Assembly: GCA_003021175.1 (NCBI GenBank)
Contig: PXQV01000001.1
Location: 180,436 to 244,435, forward strand
From: Halobacteriales archaeon QH_7_66_36
Lineage (GTDB): Archaea; Halobacteriota; Halobacteria; Halobacteriales; Haloarculaceae
Reading direction: 5' to 3'
DNA: 64,000 bases
The notes beneath the pieces are model-generated. The model had not been told where the DNA came from and did not search any database. It saw nothing but the letters and a program-made list of their open reading frames with translations. Both the position numbers and the translations under genes were made by a program. This document shows, one piece after another, positions 42,591 through 58,162 of this stretch. The number at the start of each line of letters is the position of its first letter. Positions within the stretch are counted from its first letter, which is position 1.

Positions 42591-43348
42591 TGCCCGTCTC
42601 TGAGACCGCGCCCGAGCGCGACGCGGACGCCGGCGGCGACGCGCTCCCGGTCAACGAACTGTTCGCCTCGCTACAGGGGGAGGGGAAGCTGGCCGGCGTC
42701 CCGTCGACGTTCGTCCGGACCTCGGGCTGTAACCTGCGCTGCTGGTTCTGTGACTCCTATCACACGTCGTGGGAGCCGACGGGCGCGTGGATGGGCGTCG
42801 ACGAGGTGGCCGCCGAGGTCGCGACGGCCGACCCCAACCATCTGGTGTTGACGGGCGGCGAGCCGCTGATTCACGACGCGGCCGTCGACCTGCTCGACGC
42901 CGTGGACGCACACGCGACCGTCGAGACGAACGGGACGCGGTTCGCCGACGCCGACATCGACCTCGCGAGCATCAGCCCGAAGCTGTCGAACAGCACGCCG
43001 ACGCCCGAGCGCGACCCAGCCGGCGACGGCGAGTGGGCCGACCGCCACGACGAGCGACGGATCGACCACACCGCGCTCGCTCGACTGATCGACGCGTATC
43101 CCTTCCAGCTGAAGTTCGTCGTTGCCGAGCGTGCCGATATGCCCGAAATCGAGTCGCTGATCACCGACTTCCGGGACGTGACGTGCGCCGACATCCGCGA
43201 CGGCGACGTACTCCTGATGCCGGAGGGCGCGACGCGCGACCGGTTGGCGGAGACGCGCGACGTGACCGCGCAGTTGGCCGAGGAGTACGGCTACCGGTAC
43301 ACGCCTCGTCTGCACGTCGACCTGTGGAACGACGCCCCGGAACGATGA
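42590..43348 (+). CDS. queE: 7-carboxy-7-deazaguanine synthase
   Basis: A 252-residue radical SAM enzyme from ATG 42590, overlapping queD by one base (TGATG). SLQGEGKLAGVPSTFVRTSG and CNLRCWFCDSYHTSWEPTG contain the CxxxCxxC cluster ligands; TGGEPLIHD is the SAM glycine motif. It rearranges carboxytetrahydropterin to carboxydeazaguanine. The end overlaps queC by 4 bp. Confidence 0.94.
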   Translation: MPVSETAPERDADAGGDALPVNELFASLQGEGKLAGVPSTFVRTSGCNLRCWFCDSYHTSWEPTGAWMGVDEVAAEVATADPNHLVLTGGEPLIHDAAVDLLDAVDAHATVETNGTRFADADIDLASISPKLSNSTPTPERDPAGDGEWADRHDERRIDHTALARLIDAYPFQLKFVVAERADMPEIESLITDFRDVTCADIRDGDVLLMPEGATRDRLAETRDVTAQLAEEYGYRYTPRLHVDLWNDAPER

Positions 43349-44025
43349 GCCGGGCAGTGATCCTCGTCTCGGGCGGCATGGACAGCGCCACCGCCGTCTA
43401 CGAGGCGATGGCACGGGGATACGAGCCGCTCGCGCTCCACACGAGCTACGGGCAGGCGACCGAGACCAAGGAGTTCGAGTGTGCCCGACGGCTCGCCGAG
43501 GAGGTCGGGACCGAACTCCAGCGCGTCGAGACGGACCACCTCGCGCAACTCGGCGACTCGTCGCTCACCGACGAGTCGATGGCCGTCGAGGACGCCGACC
43601 TCGAAAGCGACGAGATACCGACCTCGTACGTGCCGTTCCGCAACGCGAACCTGCTGTCGATGGCCGTCGCCTCCGCGGAGGCGAACGACGCGAGCGCGGT
43701 GTTCATCGGCGCACACTCGGAGGACTTCTCCGGCTATCCCGACTGCCGGCCGGCGTTCTTCGAGGCCTTCCAGCAGGTGATCGACAGGGGGACCAAGCCG
43801 GAGACGGAGATCGCGCTCGAAGCGCCGTTCGCGGAGTGGTCGAAGACGGAGATCGCGGAGCGCGGGCTGGAACTCGGCGTCCCGTACGAGCACACGTGGT
43901 CGTGTTACCGGTCGGCGGCACCCGCCTGCGGCACCTGCGACGCGTGTGCGTTCCGGCTCCAGGCGTTCCAGCGCGCCGGCGCGACCGACCCCATCGACTA
44001 CGATCAGCGACCGGACTACACGTAG
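43345..44025 (+). CDS. queC: 7-cyano-7-deazaguanine (preQ0) synthase
   Basis: A 226-residue ATP-dependent ligase from ATG 43345. SGGMDSATAVYEAM is the PP-loop; YVPFRNANLLSMAVASAEA and GAHSEDFSGYPDCRP are QueC motifs. CGTCDACAFRLQAF with the preceding CYRS supplies the four zinc cysteines. It completes preQ0, the precursor of archaeosine. Confidence 0.94.
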   Translation: MSRAVILVSGGMDSATAVYEAMARGYEPLALHTSYGQATETKEFECARRLAEEVGTELQRVETDHLAQLGDSSLTDESMAVEDADLESDEIPTSYVPFRNANLLSMAVASAEANDASAVFIGAHSEDFSGYPDCRPAFFEAFQQVIDRGTKPETEIALEAPFAEWSKTEIAERGLELGVPYEHTWSCYRSAAPACGTCDACAFRLQAFQRAGATDPIDYDQRPDYT

Positions 44026-44298
44026 CTACTCCTCGACGCCGGTCGCCTCGGCGACCGTCGTTCGCGTCTCCACGGCCTCGACCCCCTCGGGAAGCGCGGT
44101 CAGCAGGTCGTCGACGGCTTGCTCCGGCACGGTCGCGTGGAGGTTGTCGAACCGCGTCTCCGACTCGACGGTGCCGACATCGGTGACGGCCTCACGCGCC
44201 GCCGGAAGCGCGTCGGCGTCCACTCGAACGACGAGCCGTGCCGACGCACCGTCTGTCGGGTCCTCGCGAATCGTCCGGACGGCGGGTGCGAGATACAC
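44026..44298 (-). CDS. Hypothetical protein, ferredoxin-like fold candidate
   Basis: A 90-residue protein from GTG 44298. ASARLVVRVDADALPAAREA, TRFDNLHATVPEQAVDDLL and GVEAVETRTTVAEATG give an alternating strand-helix pattern similar to propeptide/inhibitor I9-like domains. The stop touches queC's end (convergent). Function unknown. Confidence 0.55.
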   Translation of the reverse strand: MYLAPAVRTIREDPTDGASARLVVRVDADALPAAREAVTDVGTVESETRFDNLHATVPEQAVDDLLTALPEGVEAVETRTTVAEATGVEE

Positions 44299-44390
44299 GT
44301 ACGAAGGAGGCCACGGCAGAGTAAAACGGTGTCGCGTCCACCCGTGCCGGCTTCGCGGCGCTTTTGCCCCCCGGTCGCCTCTGGACGGGC

Positions 44391-45122
44391 ATGTTCGAGC
44401 GGCTCGGCCGGCGGCTGAACGCGCTCGCGACCCGCGTTCCCGGTGGCGATGCGCCCGTCCCCGACGCCGACCCGCTCCCTCGCTACGTCGCGCCGCTCCC
44501 CGACTGGCTGGAGGAGTTCGGACTTCGCCTCCTCTGGCCCATCGTGCTCGTCAACCTCGCCGGCACAGCCTTCGGCTTCTGGTACTACCGCTTCCAGTTA
44601 GCCGGGACGCCGGCGGTCGCGTGGCCGGTGGTCCCCGACTCCCCGCTCGCGACGCTGTTCATCGCGCTCTCGCTCGCGGCGTGGCGACTCGACGTGGACC
44701 GGCCGTGGCTCCACGCGCTCGCCTTCTTCGGCTGTATCAAGCTCGGCGCGTGGACGCCGTTCGTCCAACTCGTCGTGAACGGGCAGGGGACGACGCCGAC
44801 GTGGCTCTACCAGTTCCTCATCTGGAGTCACGCCGCGATGGTCGTGCAGGCGTTCCTGATCCAGCGGTACGCCGAGTTCCCAGTGGGGGCCGTCGCCGTC
44901 GCGCTTGCGTGGTACGGTCTCAACGACCTCGTCGACTACTTCGTGCCGGTGGTGGGCGACCCACACCACACCCTGCTCGCGGCAGAACTCGTCGACGGGC
45001 GTATCGACCACTCCGTCGCCGCCCACGACACCGCGGCCGCCGCCGCCGTGTTGCTCACGATGTGCTGTGTCTTCCTCGCGCTCGCCACGCGGGCGCGACG
45101 GCTCCGACTGCGCGCCGAATAG
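44391..45122 (+). CDS. DUF1405-like integral membrane protein
   Basis: A 243-residue protein with about six hydrophobic helices. [61 protein letters not shown] and [11 protein letters not shown] agree with the DUF1405 family as I recall it. No catalytic role known. Convergent with the ATP-grasp gene, 3 bp between stops. Confidence 0.7.
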   Translation: MFERLGRRLNALATRVPGGDAPVPDADPLPRYVAPLPDWLEEFGLRLLWPIVLVNLAGTAFGFWYYRFQLAGTPAVAWPVVPDSPLATLFIALSLAAWRLDVDRPWLHALAFFGCIKLGAWTPFVQLVVNGQGTTPTWLYQFLIWSHAAMVVQAFLIQRYAEFPVGAVAVALAWYGLNDLVDYFVPVVGDPHHTLLAAELVDGRIDHSVAAHDTAAAAAVLLTMCCVFLALATRARRLRLRAE

Positions 45123-45125
45123 GTG

Positions 45126-46394
45126 TCAGCAGGCGCAGTAGTACTCCCGCTCGGCGAACTCCGTCTCCAAGAGCGCGTACGCCGGCGCGGGGTCCGAGGG
45201 ACGGTACACGCCGGTCGTCAGCGAGTCGGACTCGAAGTCGCCGGCCAGCAGCGCCGCCCACTCGGACGCCGAGAGCACGTCGTCGAACGTCGGGTCCTCG
45301 AAGTTCAGCCGCAGGTAGTCGGGCAGGAACACCCAGCGCGTGTCTCGCGGGGCGGCGTGTTCGATGTCCGCGCCGACCGCGTCCGCGTAGGCCGCCATCG
45401 GGAGGTTCACGCCCGCGGCGACGGGCATCCCGATCCACTTCCACGGCCGCGTGTTGATGTCGAGGAGGACGAACTCCTCGCGGTCGGCGTCGTAGACGAA
45501 CTCCGACTCCGAGATGCCGTGATACCCCGCGTCCGTCAGCATTCGCTCGGCCCGCTCCCGCACGACCGGTTCGTCGACCCGGTCGACGACACACGAGGTG
45601 CCGTAGCCGACCGGGTAGCGAACCCGCGCGTTGCCGACGACGCCCACCGGGTCGCCCTCGGGCGGCACGTACGAGGCGAAGGAGTGGTCCTCGCCGGTCG
45701 CTCTCGTTACCTTCTCCTGTGCCATGATCCGAACCCCCGCCGCCTCGGCCTGCTCGACGGCATCCATGAACTCCGCCTCGTCGGCGACCTCCAGCACGTT
45801 CGTGCCGACGACCTCCTCGAAGCGGCGCTTGCGTGCGGGTTTCACGACGAGCGGGAAGCCGAGCGCGGCCGCGGCCTCTGCCGGGTCCGTCTCGTCGAGG
45901 AAGTACGTCTCCGGATACGGTACGTCGAGTCGCTCGGCACGGCGGTAGAGTTCGTACTTGTCGAGCACCGAATCGATCACGCCCTCGGCAAACGGGAGGC
46001 GGACGCCGTCCGGATTTTCCTCTGCGAACGCCAGCGCCCACTCGTCCATGCAGCCGAACGCGACCGGGTCGTGGTCGGTCACGGCCGCGAGTCGCTCCAC
46101 GTCCGCGCGGAAGCCGTCGGCGTCGTCCAGCGGATACGTCACCGCACCGGCGGCGACGACGGCGTCGGAGGGAGGTGCAGCGCCGCTGTGTGCGGCGGAC
46201 GCTCGGGCGGCCGAGGCTTCGTCGGCGTTGTCTGCGCGGTCGAGTGCGATCACGGGCACGTCGCGGTCGGCGAGCGCTCGCGCCACACTCAGTCCGGTCA
46301 CGTGGGCGTTGGCGACGAACGCCGGCGGTCGGTCGAACTCGCGGCGGCGAACCGTGTCGAGGAGGTCCTCGAAGGGGAGAAAGGCGTCGGCCAT
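45126..46394 (-). CDS. ATP-grasp carboxylate--amine ligase
   Basis: A 422-residue ATP-grasp protein. An N-terminal Rossmann-like pre-ATP-grasp domain with [20 protein letters not shown] is followed by [20 protein letters not shown] (ATP-binding Lys), [20 protein letters not shown] and [20 protein letters not shown] (Mg-binding DxN). It couples ATP to peptide-like or amine-acid bond formation; the substrate is unknown. Ends with CAC. Transcribed on its own toward the DUF1405 gene, after top6A on the same strand (45-bp gap). Confidence 0.83.
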   Translation of the reverse strand: MADAFLPFEDLLDTVRRREFDRPPAFVANAHVTGLSVARALADRDVPVIALDRADNADEASAARASAAHSGAAPPSDAVVAAGAVTYPLDDADGFRADVERLAAVTDHDPVAFGCMDEWALAFAEENPDGVRLPFAEGVIDSVLDKYELYRRAERLDVPYPETYFLDETDPAEAAAALGFPLVVKPARKRRFEEVVGTNVLEVADEAEFMDAVEQAEAAGVRIMAQEKVTRATGEDHSFASYVPPEGDPVGVVGNARVRYPVGYGTSCVVDRVDEPVVRERAERMLTDAGYHGISESEFVYDADREEFVLLDINTRPWKWIGMPVAAGVNLPMAAYADAVGADIEHAAPRDTRWVFLPDYLRLNFEDPTFDDVLSASEWAALLAGDFESDSLTTGVYRPSDPAPAYALLETEFAEREYYCAC

Positions 46395-46439
46395 TACAGC
46401 GTTGTTGCCGACCGGCGAGTGAAAAGCGCGCGGGTTCGG

Positions 46440-47487
46440 TCAGACGATGCCCATCTCGTCGAGCCGTTCCGGCAGGTAGGTGTCGGTCACGAAGTCCAGT
46501 CCGCGCGAGGCGAGCGCCTGCTGTTCGGATTTCTTCTCGATGTCGAGCTGGAGGTTGATCTGCTCCTCCCAGAACTCCGTCTGGAAGCGCGGGTCCTCCA
46601 GTTCGGACTCCAGCGCGTTCGTGTCCGAATCGGACAGCGGGTCGGAAGGGAGGTCGTACTCCTCGATGTCCTGCGGGCGGATGCCGACGAACTGCGCGGC
46701 CGGCGTGGCGAGATACTCCGAGAGGTGTGCCGACTTGATGGAGCCGTAGGCGACGGAGCCGTAGATGCGGTAGCTCCACGGGTCGCCGTCGGTGAACACC
46801 GCCACCGGCAGATCGAGTTCGTCGTTGAGCCGTCGGGTGATACGGCGGGTCGCACGCGCCGGCTGCCCCTTCAGGTGGACGATGATCGCGTTGTACTCCT
46901 CGTCGAAGCTTGTTCGGAATCTGGTAGCCCCCCTCGCCGACGTCCTCCTGACAGTGGATGACCCGCTCGCCGCGGCGGGTCTGTTCGCGGAGTTCGAGCG
47001 GCCCCATGATGGTCGCGCCCGACTCCTCGGGGCGCATGTGGAAATCCTCGCGGGTGACGCCGGAGACGAGTTCCAGGTCCTCGACGAGCTGGTTCGACTC
47101 GTCCTGACTGGAGAACTGTGCGTACTCGTTGTCCCACGACTCGGAGAGATAGTACAGCTCCCGCAGCGTCGAGGAGCGGTCCTCCTCCAACTGCGTGGCG
47201 AGGAACTCCGCGGTGTAGATGGACTTGAGCAGTTTCTTCGCGCCGCGCACGGAGTTCGCGGAGCGGGTGGAGTGGCGCTCGCCGAGCACCCACACGTCGC
47301 TGTCCTCGTCGAAGACGATGTTCGACTTGCTCCGGGTGGGAATCTCCATCGACGGGACGCTCCCGCCGTCGAACTGCTCGTAGAAGGCGTCGGCCAGCTC
47401 GATGAGTCGCTCGCGCGCCTTCTCGTCCTGTACGTCCGGTGCCGCCTCGACCTCGCCGTCGGCTTCCACGTCTGGTTCTGAGCTCAT
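46440..47487 (-). pseudogene. top6A: DNA topoisomerase VI subunit A, internally deleted and frame-shifted
   Basis: ATG 47487 opens an intact N-terminus with the catalytic-Tyr motif [10 protein letters not shown] (Y112/Y113), reading to GEGGYQIPN. The reading then shifts. In another frame the protein resumes at [20 protein letters not shown] and continues through [20 protein letters not shown] to the usual end at 46440. Between IPN and FDEE only 4 nt (46908-46911) remain, where family members have about 30 residues that include the Toprim glutamate (VETGGM-type motif). So both the frame and a metal-binding residue are lost. It follows top6B after 1 bp. Loss of this normally essential enzyme is unlikely, so an assembly error must be considered. 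Confidence 0.8.
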
Positions 47488-47488
47488 G

Positions 47489-49882
47489 TTATGCGTTCAC
47501 CGTGACCTTCTCCGCCTCGACACCCTCGATAGATACGTCGAACTCGGCGTCGTCGCTCACTTGGTACTCGATCCGGTCCTCGTCGCCGCCCGCCACGTCG
47601 ACGGACCACTTCACGAACCACTCGCCGTCCATCTCGACGACGGTCGCACCGTCCACCTCGCCGGGATCCTCGCTCACGATGTCGGTGAGTTCGAAGTCGA
47701 CGCTCGACGAGCCGTGGTTCTGGACCGTCACCGTTACGCTCTCGTCGGTGACCGACCGCTCGACGAGCGTGTTGTTCATGATCCGCGCCAGCGAGTCGTC
47801 GATGTCCAGCGACTCGCGGCCGGTCACCTGCGAGAGTTTCCGGGCCATCTCCGGCAGAATCTCGACGAGCGTGTTCTGCTTGTGTCGCCGCTTTTCGAGC
47901 GAGCGCTGTTCGTTGAGATACGACTTGAGTTCGCGGGCCGCCTCCCGGAGCGCGAGTTCGATCTCGTCTTCGATCTCGGGGACGTTCGCGACGGCGTCCT
48001 TCGACTCGCTCGTAAACGGGACGTTCGTGGACGCGACGTGGATCATGACGACGCCCGGCCCGTTCGGCATCCCGCTCCCGCCCGGCTGGTCGAGCCCGTA
48101 GTTGCGCCAGTTGATCCGCTTCACCACGCCCGTCGTCGAGCAGGCACCGAGTCGGTAGACGAGCGGCACGCGGTTCGCGAACCGGAGCACCTCGACGTTC
48201 CCCTCGGCGGGGAGATCGCCGCCGTAGGCGATGCCGGCCTCGACGATGAACGGGTCGCCGCGGTGGACCTCGGCGTCGCGGGTCGCCGCCGCGTAGAAGT
48301 CGGCGTCGTACTCCTTGCGGAGCCCCTTCTCGACCAGCGACTCCTCGATGGGTGCCAGACAGCCGGTGGGCGGCGAGAGGATGTCCGTCTCCCGCATCGC
48401 TTCGAGGAACGCCGCCGCCGTGTCGCGGGCGTCCGCCACCGTCGTGACCTTCGGCGGGTCATCGGGGACGGTGAACATGACGTCCCAAACCGCGTCCGTG
48501 ACGTTCTCGCGGGCGGTGTCGCCGAAGGTCTCGTCGTCGTGTTCCTCCGTCATCTCGGCCGAGCGATCCACGTAGTCGACGAGCGTCGCGCGCGTCGCAC
48601 GGTCGCGGCCGTCGTCGGCCTCGGCGAACTTCTCGCCGATCCGCCGTGCCAACCCCTCAACCGCGGCGTCGTCCTTCCGGGTCGTGGTCGCCTCGTCGAC
48701 GAGGTCGTAGAGGTCTGCGCCGCGCGTCTGCGTGCAGGCGTCCCACGCCGCCGCGACGGCGTTCTCGCGGGTGGTGTCGCCGAACGTCTTGTCGAACGCC
48801 TCTTCGGCCGCGTCGGCCGCCTCGTCGACCGCCGCGACGACCTCGTGGTGAGTCACCCGGTCGCTGTCGTCGAGTGCGTCGGCCACGTCAGCGGCGAAGG
48901 AGGCCGTCGCGTCGGCCCCCTTGTTCGAGACGCCGTCGACGACTGCGGCCTCTACGTCGGCGTCGGCGTGGCTCGCGGGCGGCCGCCACGACATCTCGCG
49001 CCCGAAGTGGCGGTCGCGAAAGTTGTCGAGCACCGACCGGGCCGTCTTCGCGCCGACGCGGGTGAACTCCTCCTGCATGAAGCCCGACAGCGAGTAGGAG
49101 TCCGTCGCCTCCAGCATCTTCAGCAGCGTCCCGAGTTCGACGCCGTGGGGGTGCGGGCGAATCTCCTCGGTCTCGTCGGGCAGTTGGTCCGTCACTCGCT
49201 CGTACTTCTCGTGCGTCTCCGGCTCACGGAACTCGATGCGAGCGTGGGGATTGACGACCGCCGTGTACTTGATGTAGTCGTGGAGCTGCTGGCGGGCCCG
49301 CATGTTCGCCTCCATCTCCACCTCGATGCGGGTGCCGTGGGGCCGCTCCCACGTCGTCGCCTCGTCGGTGTCGATCTCGGGCTCGTTGGTGTCCGTGTCG
49401 ATGGTCAGCTCGAACCGTCGGGCCTGCTGGTCGGCCCCCGTCTTCGCCGTGACTTTGGCCGGCTTGCCCGAGGTGAGCTGCGAGTAGAGCACGGCCGCGG
49501 AGATACCGATCCCCTGCTGACCGCGATTTTGCTCGCGCTTGTGGAACCGGCTCCCGTACAGCAGTTTCCCGAACACCTTGGGAACCTGTTCGCGGGTGAT
49601 ACCGGGACCGTTGTCCTCGACGACGAGCCGGTAGTAGTCGCCCGCGTCCTCGATCTCGACGTAGATGTCGGGGAGAATGCCGGCCTCCTCGGTGGCGTCC
49701 AGCGCGTTGTCGACGGCCTCTTTGACGGCCGTGACGAGCGCCTTCCCGCCCGAGTCGAAGCCGAGCATCTGCTTGTTCTTCTCGAAGAACTCGGCGATGG
49801 AGATGGAGCGTTGCGACTCGGCGAGTTCCTCGGCGACGGTGCCACCGCCGCCCTCACCGAGCGTCGACTGGAATGAAGTCAT
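47489..49882 (-). CDS. top6B: DNA topoisomerase VI subunit B
   Basis: A 797-residue GHKL ATPase. [20 protein letters not shown] (N-box), [20 protein letters not shown] (G1), [20 protein letters not shown] (G2) and the transducer with the switch lysine follow the family. An acidic insertion with repeated DDSDRVT/TFGD segments (about 300-460) separates the H2TH region from the transducer. There is a C-terminal immunoglobulin-like domain. With Top6A it relaxes and decatenates DNA. It is divergent from gyrB. Confidence 0.95.
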   Translation of the reverse strand: MTSFQSTLGEGGGGTVAEELAESQRSISIAEFFEKNKQMLGFDSGGKALVTAVKEAVDNALDATEEAGILPDIYVEIEDAGDYYRLVVEDNGPGITREQVPKVFGKLLYGSRFHKREQNRGQQGIGISAAVLYSQLTSGKPAKVTAKTGADQQARRFELTIDTDTNEPEIDTDEATTWERPHGTRIEVEMEANMRARQQLHDYIKYTAVVNPHARIEFREPETHEKYERVTDQLPDETEEIRPHPHGVELGTLLKMLEATDSYSLSGFMQEEFTRVGAKTARSVLDNFRDRHFGREMSWRPPASHADADVEAAVVDGVSNKGADATASFAADVADALDDSDRVTHHEVVAAVDEAADAAEEAFDKTFGDTTRENAVAAAWDACTQTRGADLYDLVDEATTTRKDDAAVEGLARRIGEKFAEADDGRDRATRATLVDYVDRSAEMTEEHDDETFGDTARENVTDAVWDVMFTVPDDPPKVTTVADARDTAAAFLEAMRETDILSPPTGCLAPIEESLVEKGLRKEYDADFYAAATRDAEVHRGDPFIVEAGIAYGGDLPAEGNVEVLRFANRVPLVYRLGACSTTGVVKRINWRNYGLDQPGGSGMPNGPGVVMIHVASTNVPFTSESKDAVANVPEIEDEIELALREAARELKSYLNEQRSLEKRRHKQNTLVEILPEMARKLSQVTGRESLDIDDSLARIMNNTLVERSVTDESVTVTVQNHGSSSVDFELTDIVSEDPGEVDGATVVEMDGEWFVKWSVDVAGGDEDRIEYQVSDDAEFDVSIEGVEAEKVTVNA

Positions 49883-50041
49883 CTGCCGGGTCGTTACCCG
49901 CCGGAGCCTAAAACAGTCGTGGTAGTTCGGTGAAAGTGAACGGCCAGCGTTTATGCGTCCCGGTCGACAGACACGACTGTGCGAGACAGTCCGCCCGAGA
50001 CGCCCCGCGAACCGGTGTCGGAGACGCTACACGGCGAGACG

Positions 50042-50530
50042 ATGATTGACAACCCTCAGCGGAGGCATGTCCTTCGATTAATTGCAGCGTGTTCTGGAAT
50101 GACTTTCGCAGGGTGCGCGTCTGACACCCCTTCTACTCCAACGGAGACGGCATCCCCATCCTCAGCTCCTACATTAGCCCCATCTCCTAGTCCTTCAGAA
50201 TCGACGACATCGGAACCGGTGGGAACTGGGAGTAACTCGACTGATCTTACAATATATAATCAAACAGAAACGTCTCGATCAGTCGAGATTACAGTTGAAC
50301 AAGGAGATAGTCCGATATACACTAATGGAGTTGATGTTGACTCAGAAGGAAGGAAGAGTTTGGATATTTTTCCCGAAGACAGCTCCGGTACGGTTTCAAT
50401 TACTGCCAGACTTTCTAATGGTACTGAAGCGACGTACGAATGGGATTTGGATGAAGAACCCGCTGACGGATGGGTCTCGTTATGTATAGAGTCAGATACA
50501 TCCCTCGAAATGAGCTATGCTATCGCATGA
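50042..50530 (+). CDS. Tat-type lipoprotein of foreign composition
   Basis: A 162-residue protein from ATG 50042. MIDNPQRRHVLRLIAACSGM then TFAGCASD is a twin-arginine lipoprotein signal. A Ser/Thr/Pro linker (residues 30-70) precedes a single beta domain (DLTIYNQTETSRSVEITVEQ). Base composition is markedly more AT-rich than the neighbouring top6/gyr genes, suggesting recent arrival. An in-frame GTG at 49979 is a less likely start. Function unknown. Confidence 0.6.
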   Translation: MIDNPQRRHVLRLIAACSGMTFAGCASDTPSTPTETASPSSAPTLAPSPSPSESTTSEPVGTGSNSTDLTIYNQTETSRSVEITVEQGDSPIYTNGVDVDSEGRKSLDIFPEDSSGTVSITARLSNGTEATYEWDLDEEPADGWVSLCIESDTSLEMSYAIA

Positions 50531-50640
50531 TACCCTGGCTGTTAGATAATCAGCTAGCTGTCACACGCTACTAATCGACGACGGCAGCCGCCACCGCTCG
50601 TACTGTCTACTTTTACTCAGCCACGGCGAGGTCGACGACC

Positions 50641-50772
50641 GGCGAAGCGCTCATCCTCCTGCGAACGGAGGCGGACACCGGCCACGGCGTCGGGAAGCCG
50701 ACCGACCGTATCGTCCGCGAACAGGTCGACCGCTGGACGTGGCTCTGTGACCGGTTCGGCGTCGATATCTGA
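50641..50772 (+). pseudogene. C-terminal remnant of a prolyl oligopeptidase (S9)
   Basis: The frame encodes GEALILLRTEADTGHGVGKP then TDRIVREQVDRWTWLCDRFG VDI and a stop. The LLR-x-E-x-D-TGHG-x-GKPT motif, with the catalytic His in GHG, is the very end of prolyl endopeptidases, whose protein would be over 600 residues. No upstream part is found. A decayed gene end in the top6B-gyrB spacer. Confidence 0.7.
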
Positions 50773-50786
50773 GGCTCTATAACTGT

Positions 50787-50814
50787 CACGCGCGTCGCGC
50801 GCGTGGGATTTATA
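50787..50814 (+). promoter_or_regulatory. gyrB promoter: palindrome plus TATA box
   Basis: cacgcgcg-tcg-cgcgcgtg (50787-50805) is a perfect inverted repeat directly upstream of the TATA box tttata (50809-50814), 35 bp before the gyrB ATG. It sits where a BRE-proximal regulator could bind. Confidence 0.6.
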
Positions 50815-50839
50815 CCAGTCACCGGCCTAATGAGGGTAG

Positions 50840-56544
<5,705 letters not shown>

Positions 56545-56545
56545 G

Positions 56546-56830
56546 CTACTCCTCGGTCAGTTCGCGGTACTCCTCGCTCGACATATCGACTTTCTCAGCG
56601 AGTCGGTCGCCGACGAGCGCCGGCTCGTCGGCCTTCGAGGCGACCTGTCGCCCGACGTACGCGAGACCGAGCGTGATCACCGCCAGCGGAACCCCGAGCG
56701 CCGCGAGCACAAATTCGCCCGACAGCGAGATATCGAAGAGCACCGTTCCGCCGAGCAGGAGCGACGGCGCAGCGAACAGCAGCAACACGAGCGCGGCGGC
56801 GAGTCTGCCGCGCGGTCCCCCGAGTGCCAT
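56546..56830 (-). CDS. Small two-helix membrane protein
   Basis: A 94-residue protein from ATG 56830. GRLAAALVLLLFAAPSLLLG and FVLAALGVPLAVITLGLAYV are membrane helices. The cytoplasmic tail is charged (SKADEPALVGDRLAEKVDMS). The reading frame stays open upstream, but that part lacks coding character and overlaps a dispersed repeat. Convergent with gyrA, 1 bp between stops. Function unknown. Confidence 0.55.
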   Translation of the reverse strand: MALGGPRGRLAAALVLLLFAAPSLLLGGTVLFDISLSGEFVLAALGVPLAVITLGLAYVGRQVASKADEPALVGDRLAEKVDMSSEEYRELTEE

Positions 56831-57153
56831 GCCCGTCGTTCGGGGTCCGTTCACAAAAGCACTCGGCGCGGCCTCAGGTAGTGCTAAATATACCAATGGA
56901 TGAGCCGACTCAGCCAGTGTGACCACTTTGGAAGCCCCCGTCGGCTCGACGAACCCGGACGACGCAAGGACCGCAGGCCAACGGCCGAGGACCGCAGCGA
57001 GGCCCGGGAGTCGAGCCGACGGCCTCTTCCAGTCCCACCCGACCGCAGTTGCTCGATCAGCCATCGCGTAGCTGAATACTATCGCCCTCGGAGACCCGAA
57101 GGAGTCACCCCCGAGGCGTCGGCCGTGACGGCGATTCTGTCGAGTGCGTCAGG
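56831..57153. other. Intergenic region with a type B dispersed repeat
   Basis: 323 bp with no gene. A TATA-like ctaaatata lies near 56884. The repeat core runs 56930-57040. Confidence 0.5.
56930..57040. repeat. Dispersed repeat type B, copy 2
   Basis: cgtcggctcgac (56939-56950) and gtcgagccgacg (57010-57021) are perfect 12-bp inverted arms. Between them lie gacgcaaggaccgca (56961-56975) and gaggaccgcagcgag (56987-57001), both also present at 37191-37205 and 37225-37239; agtcccaccc (57031-57040) is shared too. Confidence 0.65.
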
Positions 57154-58053
57154 CTACAGGATCTGTTTGCCGAGCGCGGAGGCGACAAGCTCGACGGCCA
57201 GCTCCGCGGTGCGGTTGTGCTTGTCGAGGACGGGGTTCACTTCGACGACCTCCATCGAGCGGACGCTGTCGAGGCGGTCGGCGACGGCCTCCATCGCGGA
57301 GTGCGCCTCGCGGTAGGTGACGCCGCCGCGGACGGGCGTGCCGACGCCCGGTGCCTCGTCCGGGTCGAGAACGTCCATGTCGAGCGAGACGTGGATGCCG
57401 TCGGTGTCTTCGGTCGCGATTTCGAGGGCCTCGTCGACGACGGCCGGCGCGCCGCGCTCGTCGATGTCGTACATCGTGAACACGGACACGTCGCTCTCGT
57501 GTAACGCCTCGCGTTCGCGGTCGTCCAGCGAGCGCGTCCCGACGAGCGCGACGTTCGACGGGGCGATGGACGGGGCGACCGCCCACTCCGCGTCGGCGAA
57601 CTCGCCGCGGCCGAGGAGCGCGGCGAGCGACATCCCGTGGACGTTGCCCGACGGCGTCGTCGCCGGCGTGTTGAAATCGCCGTGCGCGTCGAACCAGACG
57701 ACGCCGATGGACCGCTCGCGGGCGGCCCCGCCGGCGGTCCCGATGGCGATGGAGTGGTCGCCGCCGAGCACGAGCGGAAACTCGCCGTCTGCGAGCGTGT
57801 CGGCCACTGACGCTTGGAGTCGTCGACACACTGCGGCCGTCTCGTCGAGATACTTGGCGTGGCGGTCACCGCTCGGCGCTTCGGTCATCGCCTCCGGGCG
57901 AGGAACGGTGAGGTCACCGGCGTCGGTACAGTCGTGACCGTTCGCGTCGAGCTCCTCGTCTAGCCCCGCGTAGCGGATGGCGGAGGGTCCCATGTCCACC
58001 CCGCGGCGGTTAGCGCCGAGGTCCATCGGGACGCCGATGACACTGATGTCCAT
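57154..58053 (-). CDS. Arginase / agmatinase (ureohydrolase family)
   Basis: A 299-residue Mn enzyme. GGDHSIAIGT, WFDAHGDFNTPATTPSGNVH and SLDMDVLDPDEAPGVGTPVR hold the His/Asp metal ligands. The HGDFNTP and SGNVHGM motifs with a C-terminal EVNPVLDKHNRTAELAVELV favour arginase (arginine to ornithine plus urea) over agmatinase. Single gene. Confidence 0.88.
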   Translation of the reverse strand: MDISVIGVPMDLGANRRGVDMGPSAIRYAGLDEELDANGHDCTDAGDLTVPRPEAMTEAPSGDRHAKYLDETAAVCRRLQASVADTLADGEFPLVLGGDHSIAIGTAGGAARERSIGVVWFDAHGDFNTPATTPSGNVHGMSLAALLGRGEFADAEWAVAPSIAPSNVALVGTRSLDDREREALHESDVSVFTMYDIDERGAPAVVDEALEIATEDTDGIHVSLDMDVLDPDEAPGVGTPVRGGVTYREAHSAMEAVADRLDSVRSMEVVEVNPVLDKHNRTAELAVELVASALGKQIL

Positions 58054-58162
58054 GTTCGGGGTTTTCGGCCTCCGGCCTTATCCCCGACGGTCCGAGTCGG
58101 CGAGTCGAGCGGTCGCTCGGCAAGCGCACACAGCGGTACAGAGCAGCGCGAACGGCGACGCG

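Noticed and set aside
44026..44298. KEOPS subunit Pcc1
   Set aside because: Length is similar, but the residue pattern does not match Pcc1; the propeptide/I9-like pattern fits better and no function is assigned.
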